Notes under the pieces: model-generated | The model's input: only the letters and a program-made list of their open reading frames with translations | Told to the model about the DNA's origin: nothing | Databases searched by the model: none | Made by a program: the position numbers and the translations under genes | In this document: positions 49,683-63,023 of the stretch, one piece after another | How the letters are laid out: every line of letters begins with the position of its first letter | Position numbering within the stretch: position 1 is the first letter of the stretch | Source: Aquilaria yunnanensis | Taxonomy: Eukaryota; Streptophyta; Magnoliopsida; Malvales; Thymelaeaceae | Length of the DNA: 64,000 nt | Reading direction: 5' to 3' | NCBI GenBank assembly: GCA_039654915.1 | Contig: CM077599.1 | Location: 14,882,501-14,946,500, forward strand

Positions 49683-50500
49683 TTTCAGGGTATCTAACAA
49701 TCCAGCAGAATGCTTATCAGATCCCGTGAACAAAATGTCGCTCCATCTGGTCTTATTTTTATGGATTTAAGGTTTCGGATATATGTCACGCTTCATTCCC
49801 CGGCAGACCAGTCCAAAGCCCAGCTCCAGGCTCCTGGTAGGACATAACAAGATAAATAACAACGAGCAAGCGCAGTTCTTCACAATCGACAGTAAATCAC
49901 ATGCTTAATCGCATGAAATTCCAGCAAACACTTACTGTGAGACAACTATTGCATCAATCGACCAATTAATGTTAATAAGTGGTGAAAATCATTCACTAGC
50001 TTCCTATGTTAAGGAACAAAAGGCCCTGGAAATCATTCCTTAGTCTCAAGTTACGAAATCGCTTCACTAGGGTTTGCTTCCGAAACTATAAGCATCGGAA
50101 ACGCAAACATTTCACGAAAGACGAAAAACAACAAAAATGCCGGGTAGATAATTGTCGAGAAATCCATAGAAATGCCATAGCCGATAGAATCCTACCGGAA
50201 ATAAAAACGCAAAGAGAGATGAAGGAGAGAAGCAACCGGAATTGGAGGCAAAATTTGAAAAAACAAAACAAAGTGGGATATTTCAACTGGGAAAATTAAC
50301 GGGCATCTGATCTGAGGATGTCTCCGAGGAACAATAGAAAATCGTGTCTTGTGTGTTCTTATCTTCCTTCGCCTGCGACTTCTCTCCTCTTCTCTTCCTC
50401 AAACACCCATTATTCATTCCCGAGGTATTCCCTTCTGTTTCAGGATCGTGACACTTGTTCCCTCGCTCCTGCCTGAACCTCAAAATTAACGTGAATTTTC
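49683..50500. other. 5' region of the metallophosphoesterase gene
   Basis: Probable leader and promoter of the minus-strand gene. An unspliced upstream exon could lie here. No other gene seen. Confidence 0.4.
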
Positions 50501-53500
50501 AAGTCACTATTTAACTTATTCTTTCGATTTTGTGTCCTGTCGACCGTTGTATTGGGACCCAATGGTCTGGGCCTCTACACGTGGACCAGCCTCGAACTTT
50601 CCTCTGATTGGACCAACTGCACGGCGACATGTCGGAATGTTTCGAACTTGGGTCTGGAATGGAGAAATGTATTTTTCTCAGTTTGGTTTGGGCCATCGTT
50701 AGGTTGCTCTCTGTTTCTGGTCCTCATGTTTGGTCGGGAAGAAAGACACATTTGCTCCTAAAATTTGTCTTGCTTTTTCTATTTCAGTTTTATTTTTTTT
50801 ATTTTTCTAAACTATTCCCAAAATATGCCAAGGTATTAACGTTTTATCCTAAATGTACTAAAAATCGTTACAAAATAGAATCACAATCTATTTAAAGGAA
50901 AATTTTAATAAGTTGAATGGTTCATTACTTGTTATAAAGCAGTGTACGGTTTAAATTTACTAAACTTACCAAATAACTTAAACTAAAATTTAAAAAACTG
51001 ATTTGAAACAGTAACTATAATTTATCATTTTCTCTGAGTCAACCACATAATGAAAAATTCAAAGACTAGCTATTTACAAAGTTGCAGAGATTTATAGTTC
51101 ATTAAGAAAAGTTAAAAGTTTTAGGATTTCAATTGAAACGTAGATAAAAAATTTTCACCCTTTTCAAAAAAAATGAAAAAAAAAAACTTAGGAGTTTAAT
51201 ATAAAATTTTGAAAAGATTTAGAACTAGAAGTGTCATATTTACCTCGTTTGAATTGTCAAAATATATCATCCCGCAAATGATTTGCTGGGTCCTATTTTC
51301 AATAATAATAATAATAATAATAATAATAATTGAAACAAAAAAACAAGAGAAGGGTTTCCCACTGGATCAATGATTGAAAGCATATTTCAAGTAACCCACG
51401 ACGGGTGAGTGTCAAAGTCTACTATTGCATTCATGATTTGGGAATATTCAATTTAGTAACTTAATCTTATAATGAGCACAATTCCAAAAGTTGGATAGAC
51501 AGATGAGAATATAAAATGTTGATGGGTTAATTGGCGGTGATGAAAAGGTTAGACGGGTAATTCAAAGTTCTAATGAAAATCCTATTTTACCTTACGGTTT
51601 GTTTGGATTAAAGGAATTGGAGGAAAGAAAAAAGAGAATTAGTATAACTTCCTTTATTTTTTAATGAAATAGAGGAAAATGAGAGTTATTATCCCCACTT
51701 GTATCTTTTATATGTTTTTTTCACTCCTCCAAATTAACGAAATAACTCATCACTCCCTTCTCTTGCCTCATATTCTCGTCCCTCCCCTTCCATTCTTTTA
51801 TTAATTGTTCTGTTGAGATTTCTATCATATATTTTATTATTAGAAAATTAAATAATCACAGATGTGTCATTGACCTTATTAAAGTCCACTCTTATTTGAT
51901 CTTTAGATGAGTGCAGAACTACTCACCAGAATTTAAAAATAATATATATCAATATCTCATCATTTGGGCAAATCCTTATTTGAGTTATTTTTGTTCTTAT
52001 TGGTAACAAATAGAGTAACAAAGAGAGTTCCAATGCACAATAAAATGAAGGTGGACAGCCCCAGACATATCCTCTTTAAAAATACAAGCAATCCCTATTG
52101 GGTATGAATCAAAATGAGTAACTCCAATAGTAAGAAAAATGAAATTTGAAGTCATCTTATCAATTGTAAAAATTTCGTCCCAATAGATATACTGGAACGA
52201 ACATGACCAATTATATCATAAGTACTACATCTTATGATAGTTAAAAAAAATGACAAATATGATATCTATACCATTGATAAAATTAACTACAACCAATGAA
52301 TCCAATCGACTTCCACGTGATGAAAACCCAAATTTGAAGCAATTTCCATAGTTTTGTAGATGGCTATAAGCTCCAGCTTCAAACGGGCGACTTCATCAAT
52401 TCTCCAAGTAAAACCATATTGCCACCAACCATCAGCAACTGAATCTTTAGGACAACTATGAGAGGAAACCGTCAAGACTGAGCTTAATCGTTCTTGGCTT
52501 ACTTTAGGAGACAAACCGAGTATTGTCAAGTGAAAAAATCCACATGACGAATAAAAGAGATTAGTCAAGACTTTATATAATGATAAGGTATCATTACTTA
52601 TTATCAATTGATTTTGAGTTGAAAGCTTTAATAAAAATTATTTGCTTTCTAATAAATGAATGCTTCAACGTAGCCTTGGTATTGTAAGCATTAAACTCCC
52701 TTATCTTGGACAAACTTATTTGAGTAGGGGGAAAAAAAAAGAGGGGAAATGAAGATCAGCTTGAAAAACCAGTATACACCTCTACTTCTAAATATGCCAC
52801 ATCGTGTAACAAAAGAGCTACTGTACGTCAGCTAATTTATGAGAAGGAGAAGACGCGAGGAGTTGTGATGTTTGTTGAAAATCCATCATCACGAGCCTGC
52901 ATAGTGCACACTGAGTTTAGCTTTGGGGCACAATAAAGGTATAGAGTTCACAATATGAGAAAACCAAGTGGGCATTTGTCCTGCTTGTGACAATCCCCTA
53001 CACTCTCTTATAATTTGCACTCATTTATGATTGTAAGGAAAATAGAAAAAGAGTTTGAGCTGTTTACAGGAGAAAAAATATAGTATTTGGTAGGACTATT
53101 AATTAATTGAAATAACTATCTCAAACAAACCATCCAATGGTTGAGTCAATAAGACTAAACCACTTTTTTTTTTAATAAGAAATAAGACTACACCATCTGA
53201 CATAGTTATATATTTTTTTTGCTACTCAGAATCTCTATACTTAACTTGTAAGGATTTTAAAGGAGGGGAAATGAGGAGGAAGAGCTTGAACCCAAACCTA
53301 GCGAATGGGAGAGCCCTATGTCCTTTACATTTGTTAATTGATCTAATAGGTAGGATGAGATAATTATAACTTCAGACACTATTTCTAGAATAGTAACATA
53401 GTTATTATTTCAGCACCAGCACCGTAACAAGCAGTAATTGTTGGAGAAATTACATGTTTTAATTTGACAATTGGTGAACTGTCACTTTTTCCTCTTTTCA

Positions 53501-54116
53501 ATGCAATTGAAAGGCTCTTCTAACTACACTAATGATAACTTTTTTTTTCTGTAATTTGATTCAGAAAGTTTGTTAGTCTAGGCATTATTAGTAGGCTGAT
53601 GGGCACAATTTTGAGAGTTTGATGGCAGATTTTGGTCCAGAAACGAAAGTTTGATGGGCCATCAGGCAAATCCGTAAAAGCTTGAGTGTCAGTTTTGGAC
53701 TTTAGCTAAAAGCTTATCATGAAAATTTCCCAAATAAAATCAGAACAAAAAAGTCTATGAAAATCCAAACAAAGAACCCAAGCAGAAGGAAGCAAAAGAA
53801 CCTGGCGGCGGATCCTTGCCAAAACAGTATCACATGCACATACCCCTTGCACCCATCAAATCAACGGCCTTGATCTCACCCCTCCTCGGAATCCAACGGC
53901 CCACACCGCACTCGCATCTCTCTCCTCCATCCTCAAAATCAAAACCACTACTCTTCCGATGCGCTGGACCCTAAAAACAGAGAAATTAATCTCAGATTCA
54001 AACTTTTCTCTTTTTTCCCTTCTATCTCTATCAGGAATTAATTTATTTTTTGTTTATTTTTCCCTTCCCCCTTTTTTTCAGAATAAGATAATAATTGGAG
54101 TAACATTTTAATAAGG
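50501..54116. other. Long gene-free AT-rich stretch
   Basis: Contains (AAT)10 at 51301-51330 and one possible retroelement fragment at 52287-52607 (separate entry). The last ~300 bp become pyrimidine-rich and probably include the promoter and leader of the RBP47-type gene. Nothing else is supported. Confidence 0.45.
52287..52607 (-). pseudogene. Possible RNase H-like fragment of a decayed retroelement
   Basis: A 106-codon frame whose last ~60 residues (motifs GWWQYGFTWRID, LKLELIAIYKTMEIASNLGF, then HHVEVD) resemble the plant RNase H-like domain (RVT_3) found in LINEs and their relics, where an acidic helix AELxAI is followed by LGxxxVxVEsD. It stops right after VEVDW, so it is a fragment. 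Low certainty: similarity is judged by eye. Confidence 0.3.
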
Positions 54117-57100
54117 ATGAGCTCGGAATCGCAAAACCAGCAGCCGGAGCAGAATAATCGGCCGGCTCCTCCGCCTAAGCAACAGTGGGTCCCGGCAATG
54201 CAGTACCCGACGGCGGCGATGATAATGCAGCATCCAATGATGCCACCTCAGCATTTTGCGGCGCCGCCGCTGCCGCCTCAGCATTACTTGCCGTACCACC
54301 AGTACCAGCATCACCCCCACCCCCACGTGCAACTACAACAGCAGAAGCATCAGCAGAACCAGGGATCGAACGGCGAGAATAAGACAATCTGGGTCGGCGA
54401 CTTGCATCGTTGGATGGACGAGAACTATCTCCACGGTTGCTTTGCTTCCACAGGAGAGGTGCGAAAAAAGCAGAGAATTTATACACATGATTTCTCGTTT
54501 GAGATATAGTGTATTTTGGATGATGGATGGCATTGATTTACGCGGTGTGTTTGGATCGAGCTGGTTTTTTATGGACTACGTTGAAGTGAGATTGTTGCTT
54601 CGTGTTTGATGTGGTTCATTATTGTGCTATTACATTAATTTCGTTTGTTTCAAGCTGCTTTTCTTCTCTTCTAACCTTTTGGAAAGGAAAAATCTTTTAC
54701 CAAGTCACGTTTGTTTAATTCGAGTTTTTTTCTCCTGATTCATTTGGTTTCTTTTTTTGGGCCAACGACAGAACCTTTATTGATAAACCCTTTTTGCTTA
54801 TTTAGAGTTTGGGAATTGCGTCGTAGTGCTTGGCGGGACATACAAGGAGTGGGAGGAAATGGTGGGAGATCAGGAGGAGGGAAAAAAACACAGCTTTACA
54901 TACAGCTGGGTCAAGAGTTAAATTGGGACTAAATGTAACATGGATGATTTTCATAGATTTATAGAAGCCTTTTTTCTGTAATCAGATTAATACAAGTCTC
55001 TTCAACTGCTTTTTCATACCATAATTGTTGTACTTCTTTTGGAGTTATCCATATGGACTTTCTTATGGTAGATTTGGACTTCTTTAATAATTGAAACGGC
55101 TGAAAATGGATATCTATAGGTTGAAGTACATGTTGCTCTATAGAAAATTTATTGTTCTTGGTCTTTCTGATAATGCTGTCCCGATTATTGTTGCATGTGA
55201 AATAATAAGTTGCATGTACTTCCTGCTTTCTAAGCTTTTGATATTAAATCTGCGTGAACTTAACTTGACAATGCATGGTGTGGAAGACAGAAATATCTCT
55301 AACAAGAACTTGTAAGAAGTCAGTTCTGTTGACGGCTGTGGTTGCCTATTGAATTTATTCCAATTTTTCACTTTTATTCAAGCAACTACTCTACTCTTGA
55401 CTCTTTAACAGTTGAAATAGCAGAGAGCAAAAAATACATATGGCTTGGTGAACTTAACATACTTTGAGTTGGGAATCATGACTTGCTAATTTTCTTGCCT
55501 GGATGGCGATGCAGGACGGCAGCAGAATGAATACATTAGCTTCAATGCTTCAATATTTACCATTTGATTGAACCAACATGCTAACCTAGATTAGTTTGTA
55601 TCATCTTTAGTTGGTTGTTGTGTTTTGATGCTTCAGCTTGCTCTAATTTATAATTTTGCAGATTGCATCCATCAAGGTTATTCGCAATAAGCAGACCGGT
55701 TTTTCAGAAGGATATGGATTTGTTGAATTTTCCTCGCATGCAACAGCTGAAAAAGTTCTACAAAACTATGCTCGAATTTTCATGCCCGAAACTGAACAAC
55801 CTTTTCGTTTGAACTGGGCAACCTTTAGCATGGGAGAAAAGCGCTCTGAAAATGGTTCTGATCTTTCTATATTTGTAGGAGATTTAGCTGCAGATGTTAC
55901 AGATAGTTTATTGCATGAAACTTTTTCTACTAAATATCCTTCTGTCAAAGCTGCAAAGGTCGTAATTGATGCCAATACTGGTCGATCAAAGGGTTATGGT
56001 TTTGTAAGATTTGGAGATGATTCTGAGAGAACAAAAGCGATGACTGAAATGAATGGTCAATATTGTTCAAGTAGAGCTATGCGTATTGGTCCTGCAACTC
56101 CTAGGAAGTCATCTGGATATCAGCAACAAGGTTAGCCATTTTACTCATCTTGTGCATGCCGTAGTTGTAAGTATCAGAACTTTACATGTCACAAAACTGT
56201 TTCAACAACTTTTTGGACACTGATAATCTCTTTCCGAATTTCTAAATTTTTCTCTTTTTATTTTTATTTTGCTTCTCTACTTAAGATTCATATTCTTTTT
56301 AAGTGATATTCATTGATACAGTATGTTCCCGTATCTTATTCATGGATGGCAAGGACTCCTATCATTTGTGTATCATCAATTTCCGTCCATACAATTTGCT
56401 AGCTTCACTTTTATCACAAATTTGGGATGGCTGGCCCTTTTCTCCCCATCAAGCCTACTTTTCCTGAGAGAGTTAGATTCTTTTAAACAGTTCAGTACAA
56501 CCTATTTTTCAATTTTATGATGCGCCTTTGTGCTATTTTTGTGTCTATGCTTCTTGTGCAAACAAAAGGTGCTATTTACGTCATATTTTTATATATTACT
56601 TTATATGACTTAAGATTTTCATTTGTTTCTGGCTTTTTAAGTTGAAATGTTTTAGGACAGATCTCCATAAGCCTTTTCAATCCCTTAGCAGTGTAGGAAT
56701 GTTTCAGGGGAAAAGGAGATTACTGGGAACTTTTTTGGACTTCTGAATTCTTATGAATTGAAGTTTATTTTATACTTTTGAATGTTATGCTGACTTTTTC
56801 TTATGATTTTCTTATAAATGGGTCAATTCTCCCTCTTTCATTGTTTGGGTTCTCTAGAATTAATTCTGCACCTTTGAAAGAGTGCACTTCTGGAATTATA
56901 AAGTCATTGCCTATTAGAGAAATGTTTTCATTCCTTATGCAGTAGCTATCTGCTTGAGATGTTCTGCATCTGTCGTTCAACTAACAGAAGTTTTATTGCT
57001 GCAGTCTCTGTTGGCTCAGTATGGTTGTCATCTCTTATTTTTCCTTTCCTTTTTAACTGTGTGAGGTTGTGGTGTTTGATTAGCTGCATAGGCTAAAGAT

Positions 57101-58420
57101 TCAGGCCCTGTTTGGCATTAGCGTCAGCTATTAGCGTTAGAGTTTTGAACCATTAAATAATTTATCCAAAACTCTAACGCTGATGGCAAAAGCTGTTCCC
57201 AAACAGGGCCTCAACCTGGCATGTCAGAGCTTATTGGCCACTAAATGTTGCTTATGATTTGGCATTTTCCCCTTGTGCTTGTTTTTACCCCCATTTCTTC
57301 CTGCAATCTGATGTGAACAAATAAATGCATGTTTACAGGTGGATATTCTCCGCATGGAGGTTCAGGCCAAGCTGAAGTAGACTCGTCAAATACAACAGTG
57401 AGCTATCTAGCTTTTTCACACAATCTTGATTGTTAGTTTTTTTTTTCTTGAAACTAGTCATTGATCCATCTTATTCTTTCTCTTGAGCTATTTTAATCTT
57501 TCATGGCAGATATTTGTGGGAGGACTTGATCCGAATGTCACTGATGAGGATCTCAGGCAACCGTTTTCTGAGTATGGCGAAATTGTCTCAGTTAAAATAC
57601 CAGCTGGAAGAGGATGTGGATTTGTTCAATTTGCCAATAGGTAGGAGCATCATGACCCTACATATGAAAGACTAAATCTAACAAAGTAACAGCTTATGCA
57701 GTTGTTTTTTTCAGTCAGCATTCACCATCTGAATACATCCTTGTTCTCCTGCAGAAATAATGCTGAAGAGGCCTTGCAAAAATTGAACGGGACAATGATA
57801 GGCAAGCAGACTGTACGACTGTCTTGGGGTCGAAACACGGGAAACAAACAGGTCTCCCAACCTCCCCTTCCGTCTCTAGATTTTTTCACCACTGAGGATG
57901 TATTTGTTCGATTTTCCATCTCTTTTATTGTTTGTCAGTGTCAAACCACTATAACTGCCTTTGACAGAAAACTTAGGTAGGATACTAATTAAGCAGTATT
58001 CTAAAGTTAAGCTTGGGCACCTATTTCCTTAATAGACATGCAGAGTGTTCCTCCAAGGTTTTTGTGGGAATTGGTTAAGACTAGTTTCGATCACAGTGCC
58101 AACTCCTGTTCTATTTTAGCTAAATCCATGTCAAGCCATTAGGCATCATTCCAAAGTCCAAACTGGTGGAGCATGCCTCCAAGGATAGATTGTGTTCATT
58201 CAATGTGATATGATTATCAGTTTGACAAAGTTTCCTGTCATTTTTGTGGACACTGCAGTTTAGAGCAGATTTTGGCAACCAGTGGAGTGGAATGTACTAT
58301 GGAGGGCAGGTCTACGATGGGTACGGATATGCTTTCGCACAACCTCATGACCCGAACATGTATGCTGCAGCATATGGGGCTTACCCCATGTATGGAAGCC
58401 ATCAACAGCAAGTAAGCTGA
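54117..58420 (+). CDS. RBP47: RBP45/47-type nuclear poly(A)/U-rich RNA-binding protein with three RRMs
   Basis: Six exons: 54117-54458, 55662-56130, 57339-57397, 57510-57640, 57755-57851 and 58259-58420, GT-AG and in phase, 419 aa. A Gln/Pro/His-rich N-terminus (about 1-85) precedes three RRMs: RRM1 with IWVGDL and GYGFVEF, RRM2 with IFVGDL and KGYGFVRF, RRM3 with IFVGGL and GCGFVQF. The C-terminus is Gly/Tyr/Gln-rich and ends near GSHQQQVS. This layout is that of plant RBP45/RBP47 proteins, which bind oligo-U and poly-A RNA, are mainly nuclear, and move to stress granules; which paralogue this is was not settled. Intron 1 splits RRM1 and is ~1.2 kb; intron 2 holds a small transposon (57104-57210). 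Confidence 0.95.
57104..57210. mobile_element. 107-bp miniature inverted-repeat element in intron 2 of the RBP47-type gene
   Basis: The ends GGCCCTGTTTGG and CCAAACAGGGCC are perfect inverted repeats, and most of the interior also folds back (TTAGCGTTAGAGTTTTG with CAAAACTCTAACGCTGA-like sequence). TCA stands on both sides, a possible 3-bp target duplication. The ends are of the common plant GGCCCTGTTTGG type. Confidence 0.8.
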
Positions 58421-59929
58421 ATAAACGCTTCGGGCTCAGAAAGAGATTGTAGGTTGTAGTAACTTGCTGCTCACGCTAGATTAGAGCTCTCTTGATCCTG
58501 TAGAATTGTCATAAATCCCTCTTGTTTGCGAAAACAGGGATAGAGTTTTGACTAAGCAGTTAGTTTCCTAGGGATTTGATTCATTATTTTGTTTCAAGTT
58601 TGTGGGAGTTGAATGCGAACTTAGCCCTTGAAAAAGATTATATCTGCTACTTATGGGTTTAGCAATATTCTTCATGAATAAAGTCGATTAGGTTAGAGTA
58701 ATTATGTTGTCTTGGGCGAAAAATCTAGCCAGCAACTCTGCATTTCATAAATTACAGTGGCGGTTACATTTTGAGAGTGGTGGAGGAAGAGTCACTGGGG
58801 GGTTTTCAGGTCATGGTAATGGTTAAAATCTTGAATGTGGGCTTGAGTTTACAAGCTTGTTTCACTGCCTCTTTGGCAGGTTTTAATTCAGACGCGTTAA
58901 CACATTTTAGCCAGCCTCAACTTATGATGAGAGTGGGGCCCATGGTATGGCCACATTTGAGTTTCGTTTATTTACGGCTCCTGCCATTTATAGTGGGCTA
59001 TCAAGTGCACGTTGTTGCTTTTTCCTATTCGTCTTGCACAGTAGCTCATTCGATCTGCCTCACTAATGTCTCCTCCGTCGGAAGCTACCTTTTCGATCGT
59101 TTCGTCCACTATCCATTATCTCCCATGGGACTACCAAAATGGAAGCTTTGGCTGGGTCGGATCTAAATGGAAACGGGTCGGGTGCGGGTTGGACTTCTGA
59201 TTTTTCTTCCAATTCTCCATTTGCCGGTGATGCGAGATGGGGAGGCTGCCTGGCCTTTGACGGGCGGCGATGCGACGACCTCAAGGGCGGGGGAGCGATG
59301 GCTGAAGACGTCAGAGCGGAGGGATAACACAATTGAGATCCTCTTTTCTCCCTTCGGTTAAGCACGGCAACAGCGATAGGCATCTGTGTATGGCGGCGCA
59401 ATGCCGAGGAAGCAGCGACCGCTGGCGGCGGTGGTGCTTGTGATGGTTGGAGCGGCAGGGGAGAGGTTGGAGCCTTTAGAGTGATGCGGCGGCAGTGGGA
59501 AAAGGTTAAGGTTTTTTTTGTGGATGAGAGAGGAGAGACAGGGGTTAAGGCGGCAGTTTTATCTTTTCTTTTTAGCTAAGTTGCTCTTCCAATTGCCCTG
59601 CGCTATCTCACCAATGCCTCTTCCTCCGATCCGTCTTGAACACAGTAACTCCTCCGATATGCTAACGGACGGAAGCTCTGATGGCTGTAGGAGCAGTAGG
59701 ATTTAGAAAAGTGTCAAAGAATGACATGTCCTCAAACTTGGGGGTAGAATAGTATTTCCACTGACTTTGGGCCTGCTCATTTTCAAAAACACATTAACAG
59801 CCTCACGTTAAACTCTTCTGAACTAGGCCTTGTGTTTAAATCCAACCATATATTATTTATTGAGTAGCTACACAATGAACTTGGTCTGAATACTATATCC
59901 ATATATTCACAGTATTTACAAATTTGTCA
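58421..59929. other. 3' region of the RBP47-type gene and a GC-richer gene-free stretch
   Basis: 58421-58700 is probably the 3' untranslated region. At 59060-59500 GC content rises and overlapping frames on both strands appear, but none resembles a protein family. Confidence 0.4.
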
Positions 59930-61010
59930 CTACGTCTTGATTTTTTAAGAACAAAACTAGAGAAATGAACATCATCCATTTTGAACAGCATATTTTACAA
60001 AATGAACATCATTACATCAAACAACATCTTTACGTAGAAAGAACACTTTGTTATATTAAACTTAACACTAATTTGTACCTTAATCTTTTCAAACTACAAA
60101 TGCACTATTACAAGACACTCACTGTATCTTGGACAACATGTCTTATGACATAAACACCATTATATTGAACAGCACATTCCTTCAGAAAAAAACATCACAT
60201 TATTATAAATTGAACACGAATTTATACCATGACGTTTTCAAACTACAACCACGCTATTATTGTCAGATTATCTATAATATATTATAGAACAGTACATTTG
60301 TATGAACACAACAACATTTATTACAAAATAGAACAATACATATAACTAAACAAAACAATACTTATTACAAACAGCATATTGTATGAAATGAATAACATTT
60401 TATAGAATAACACATTTGTCTGAATAGAACAACAATTATTACTAAACAGAATAGCACATTTGAGTGAATGGAATAGTAAATTTGTACAAAATAGAACAAC
60501 ACATCTTATTATATAAACATCATTGTATAGAATAGCATATTTGTGACAACGAAACAATACTTTCTATTGAAAAGATATTAAAATTCACAAACAGCACATA
60601 TTTATGAAATGAACAACATATTATAAAACAACATATTATTTACAAAAATGGCACTATGCTTGAACAACACATTCTATGAAATGAATAAAGAACACATTCT
60701 ATGAAGTGAATAACACTTCTTAGTTCTTACTGAACAGAACAACATATTACAGAATAGCACAATTGTTTGAATGAAATATCACATTTTACAGAACAAAATA
60801 ATATTATTTACGAACAATACATCTTATGAAATGGAAAACATATTACAGAATAACACATTTGTGAATAATATTTCTTATGAAATTAATAACATATTATTTA
60901 TATATGTAAATAGAATAATATTTCTTACTGAACAGAACAACATAATTTACAAATAATATTTCTTATTAAATGGAACAATGCTTCTTGCTGGATGGAACAT
61001 TACAATAATA
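59930..61010. repeat. A-rich field of degenerate short repeats
   Basis: Over about 1.1 kb the plus strand repeats drifting forms of GAACAACACATTTG, AATGAACAACAT and TTATGAAATGAATAACA, at loose intervals of roughly 25-40 bp. Plus-strand G is scarce. No coding frame is credible. It may be a decayed tandem array or a non-coding part of the retroelement that follows. Confidence 0.6.
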
Positions 61011-61349
61011 TCTCAAAATAAAATAGGTATAATTTCTCTCTTATTCTCTTAATTCTTATTAAAATATATAAGCACATTTGATAAAATATAGGCTGTTAAA
61101 AAAAAAAGCATAATGAATATGTGAGTGAATGAAAAAATAATCATTGAGAAGACAAATAACATTTCCTCATTTTTGGAAAAAAAATATGTTGCACAAAAAA
61201 AAGCATGACAAATATATGAGTGAAATCTAATAAAAATATTCAAATGAACATTTCTATAGAGAAAAATTGAGAAAAGTCAAATAGCAGAGGTACAGTGGTG
61301 AGAGATAAAAGGCACTGATGGCCTTGGGCCTCATCGTTGTGAGTCATGA

Positions 61350-62728
61350 TGACTGTTGAGGAGACTTCTAGGAGGAAGAACGCCTGGAAGGTGGATCGCC
61401 CCAAGGAGAGTACCTGAAAAGCTGGTAAACAGGGTTAGGAGGCCCCCGGAGTGTTTTTCCGGGGGGGGGGAGCCTCCGACGCCCAAGTCAGTGGTGGCCG
61501 GAAAAAGGAGAAAGTCACTAGCTCAAAGAGAAAGGCAGAAAAGTCTCGCCTGGTATTTTCTCAAAGTGTGGGAGCTGTATCTCCGGCCTACCAACCTCCT
61601 GTCAAGTATTTATTTCCTGTATATATAGGAATACCTAGCCCGTTCAGATCATGACACGTGTGCGGTCGGATGCTCCTGAACTTCTGGGCGTAGGGGACAG
61701 ATAGTTGGTAACTAGATGGCCTCGAGCCTTGTGCTGAGACGGGCCATGATGTGATTCTGATGGCGTCTGCGCGTCAGGGCGACTTTTTACGTCTGTGGTG
61801 GGACGTGTCAGAGGCTTCCTTAAATGCTTCCTTAAATGCGCCTGCCGTACTCCCGAGGTCCCTGGGCGAGGTCGTCCTCTAGTTCGGACAGAGCCTCTTC
61901 GGGAAGCACACCCTCAGTTCGGGGGTTCCCAGTTCCAGGGGGTTCCGCCTTCGGGGATATCATGTTCGGGCAGCAATGTCTGGTGCCACTTTTCCGAAGG
62001 CGCGCTGTTCACAACCTTGGGGGGCGAATGGAGTCCTCAAGTTTTACTGGCGTGCCGAGGCTCGGAGCTCTCCGGCTATCTCCCGAGGTGCATGATTCCA
62101 CCTGTTCCCGGGAAGCGCCAGTTCTTCTGGCCATTGTTGTGGCAGGGTGTTCGGCCAGATTGAGGCGATAGCCTTTGGCTATCACGTGCCCCCCTCTGGA
62201 AAGCCGAAGTGAAGACTTCGGTTTGCATCTCTTTCCGAGGTTGTTGTTGGGAGTCTTGTTGGGAAGCATAACCTGTTCCGAGGTCGCACCTTTTGCCCGG
62301 GGGTCTGGGTTGTTCGGCCTTGGCCTATTCTTTGGTGTCTCCGAGGCAAAGCCTGTACCGAAGATACACCTCTTGCCCAAAAGTCATGGGCTGTTCAGCC
62401 ATAGCCTGTCTCTTGGTGTCCTCGAGGTGGCCTGCTTTTTATTTCTGCAGGTCTGATGGCCAAACGTGTCAGACTGAGCGGCGCGTCTCCATTTCTCAGG
62501 GATGTCAAACGACGTGTCCCAATCAGGAGGTGTGTCCCGGTTTTCCAGGCACGTTTGGGGAGGCACGTCCCCTATTTCTGCGCAGTGGTTGACACGCGGC
62601 TTCTTGCCATTGGAGGAGAGGCGCGTAATTTACAGAGGGCGCGCCTTTTCGGGTGCAGCGGGCAGTCACGGCGACGGTTCGCCTCCAATGGGTACTTATG
62701 ATGTCTTTTCGGTTACCCACCTTTGGCC
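61350..62728 (+). other. GC-rich upstream part of a second retroelement (probable LTR or leader)
   Basis: Base composition changes sharply from the A-rich field to a GC-rich stretch full of CCGAGGT, GTTCGG and TCCCGAGG strings, with a partly duplicated ~80-bp block (about 62277-62357 and 62358-62435). It leads into a TATA box and a retroelement ORF. Only one copy lies in the window, so LTR borders cannot be fixed. Confidence 0.5.
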
Positions 62729-62736
62729 TATAAATA
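62729..62736 (+). promoter_or_regulatory. TATA box upstream of the second retroelement ORF
   Basis: TATAAATA within GGCCTATAAATAGCCC, very like the LTR TATA context at 3307. The ORF ATG at 63024 is 288 bp downstream. Confidence 0.6.
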
Positions 62737-63023
62737 GCCCATTCCATCATAAGTCCCACTTACTGTTTTTCTGCTCTCTCTCTGCTTTGCCCTCTGTTCT
62801 TGCGTTTTATCTTGCTTTCTGTGGCGGAGCTTCTTTAATCAGAGCTTTTCCTACCAACTTTCACGACGGCGTCCTCAGGCAAATCTTTTGGTGGGTTTTG
62901 ATTTCCAGAGTACTCTGATTCCTCTGTTTTTCTGAGTTTTTCTGGAAAACTGTTGTTTTTTCCAAACTCGTCTTCTGAGTTTTTTCTGGAAACTATTTTC
63001 TTTTCCATCTCAAACTCTTTTTC

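Noticed and set aside
54108..54533. Several frames on both strands overlapping exon 1 of the RBP47-type gene
   Set aside because: Shadows of the CAG/CCN-rich exon; only the frame at 54117 continues into RRM exons with correct splicing.
62830..62845. Initiator-Met primer-binding site for the second retroelement (TTTAATCAGAGC)
   Set aside because: Only the ATCAGAGC part matches the usual TGGTATCAGAGC, and no LTR end precedes it convincingly.
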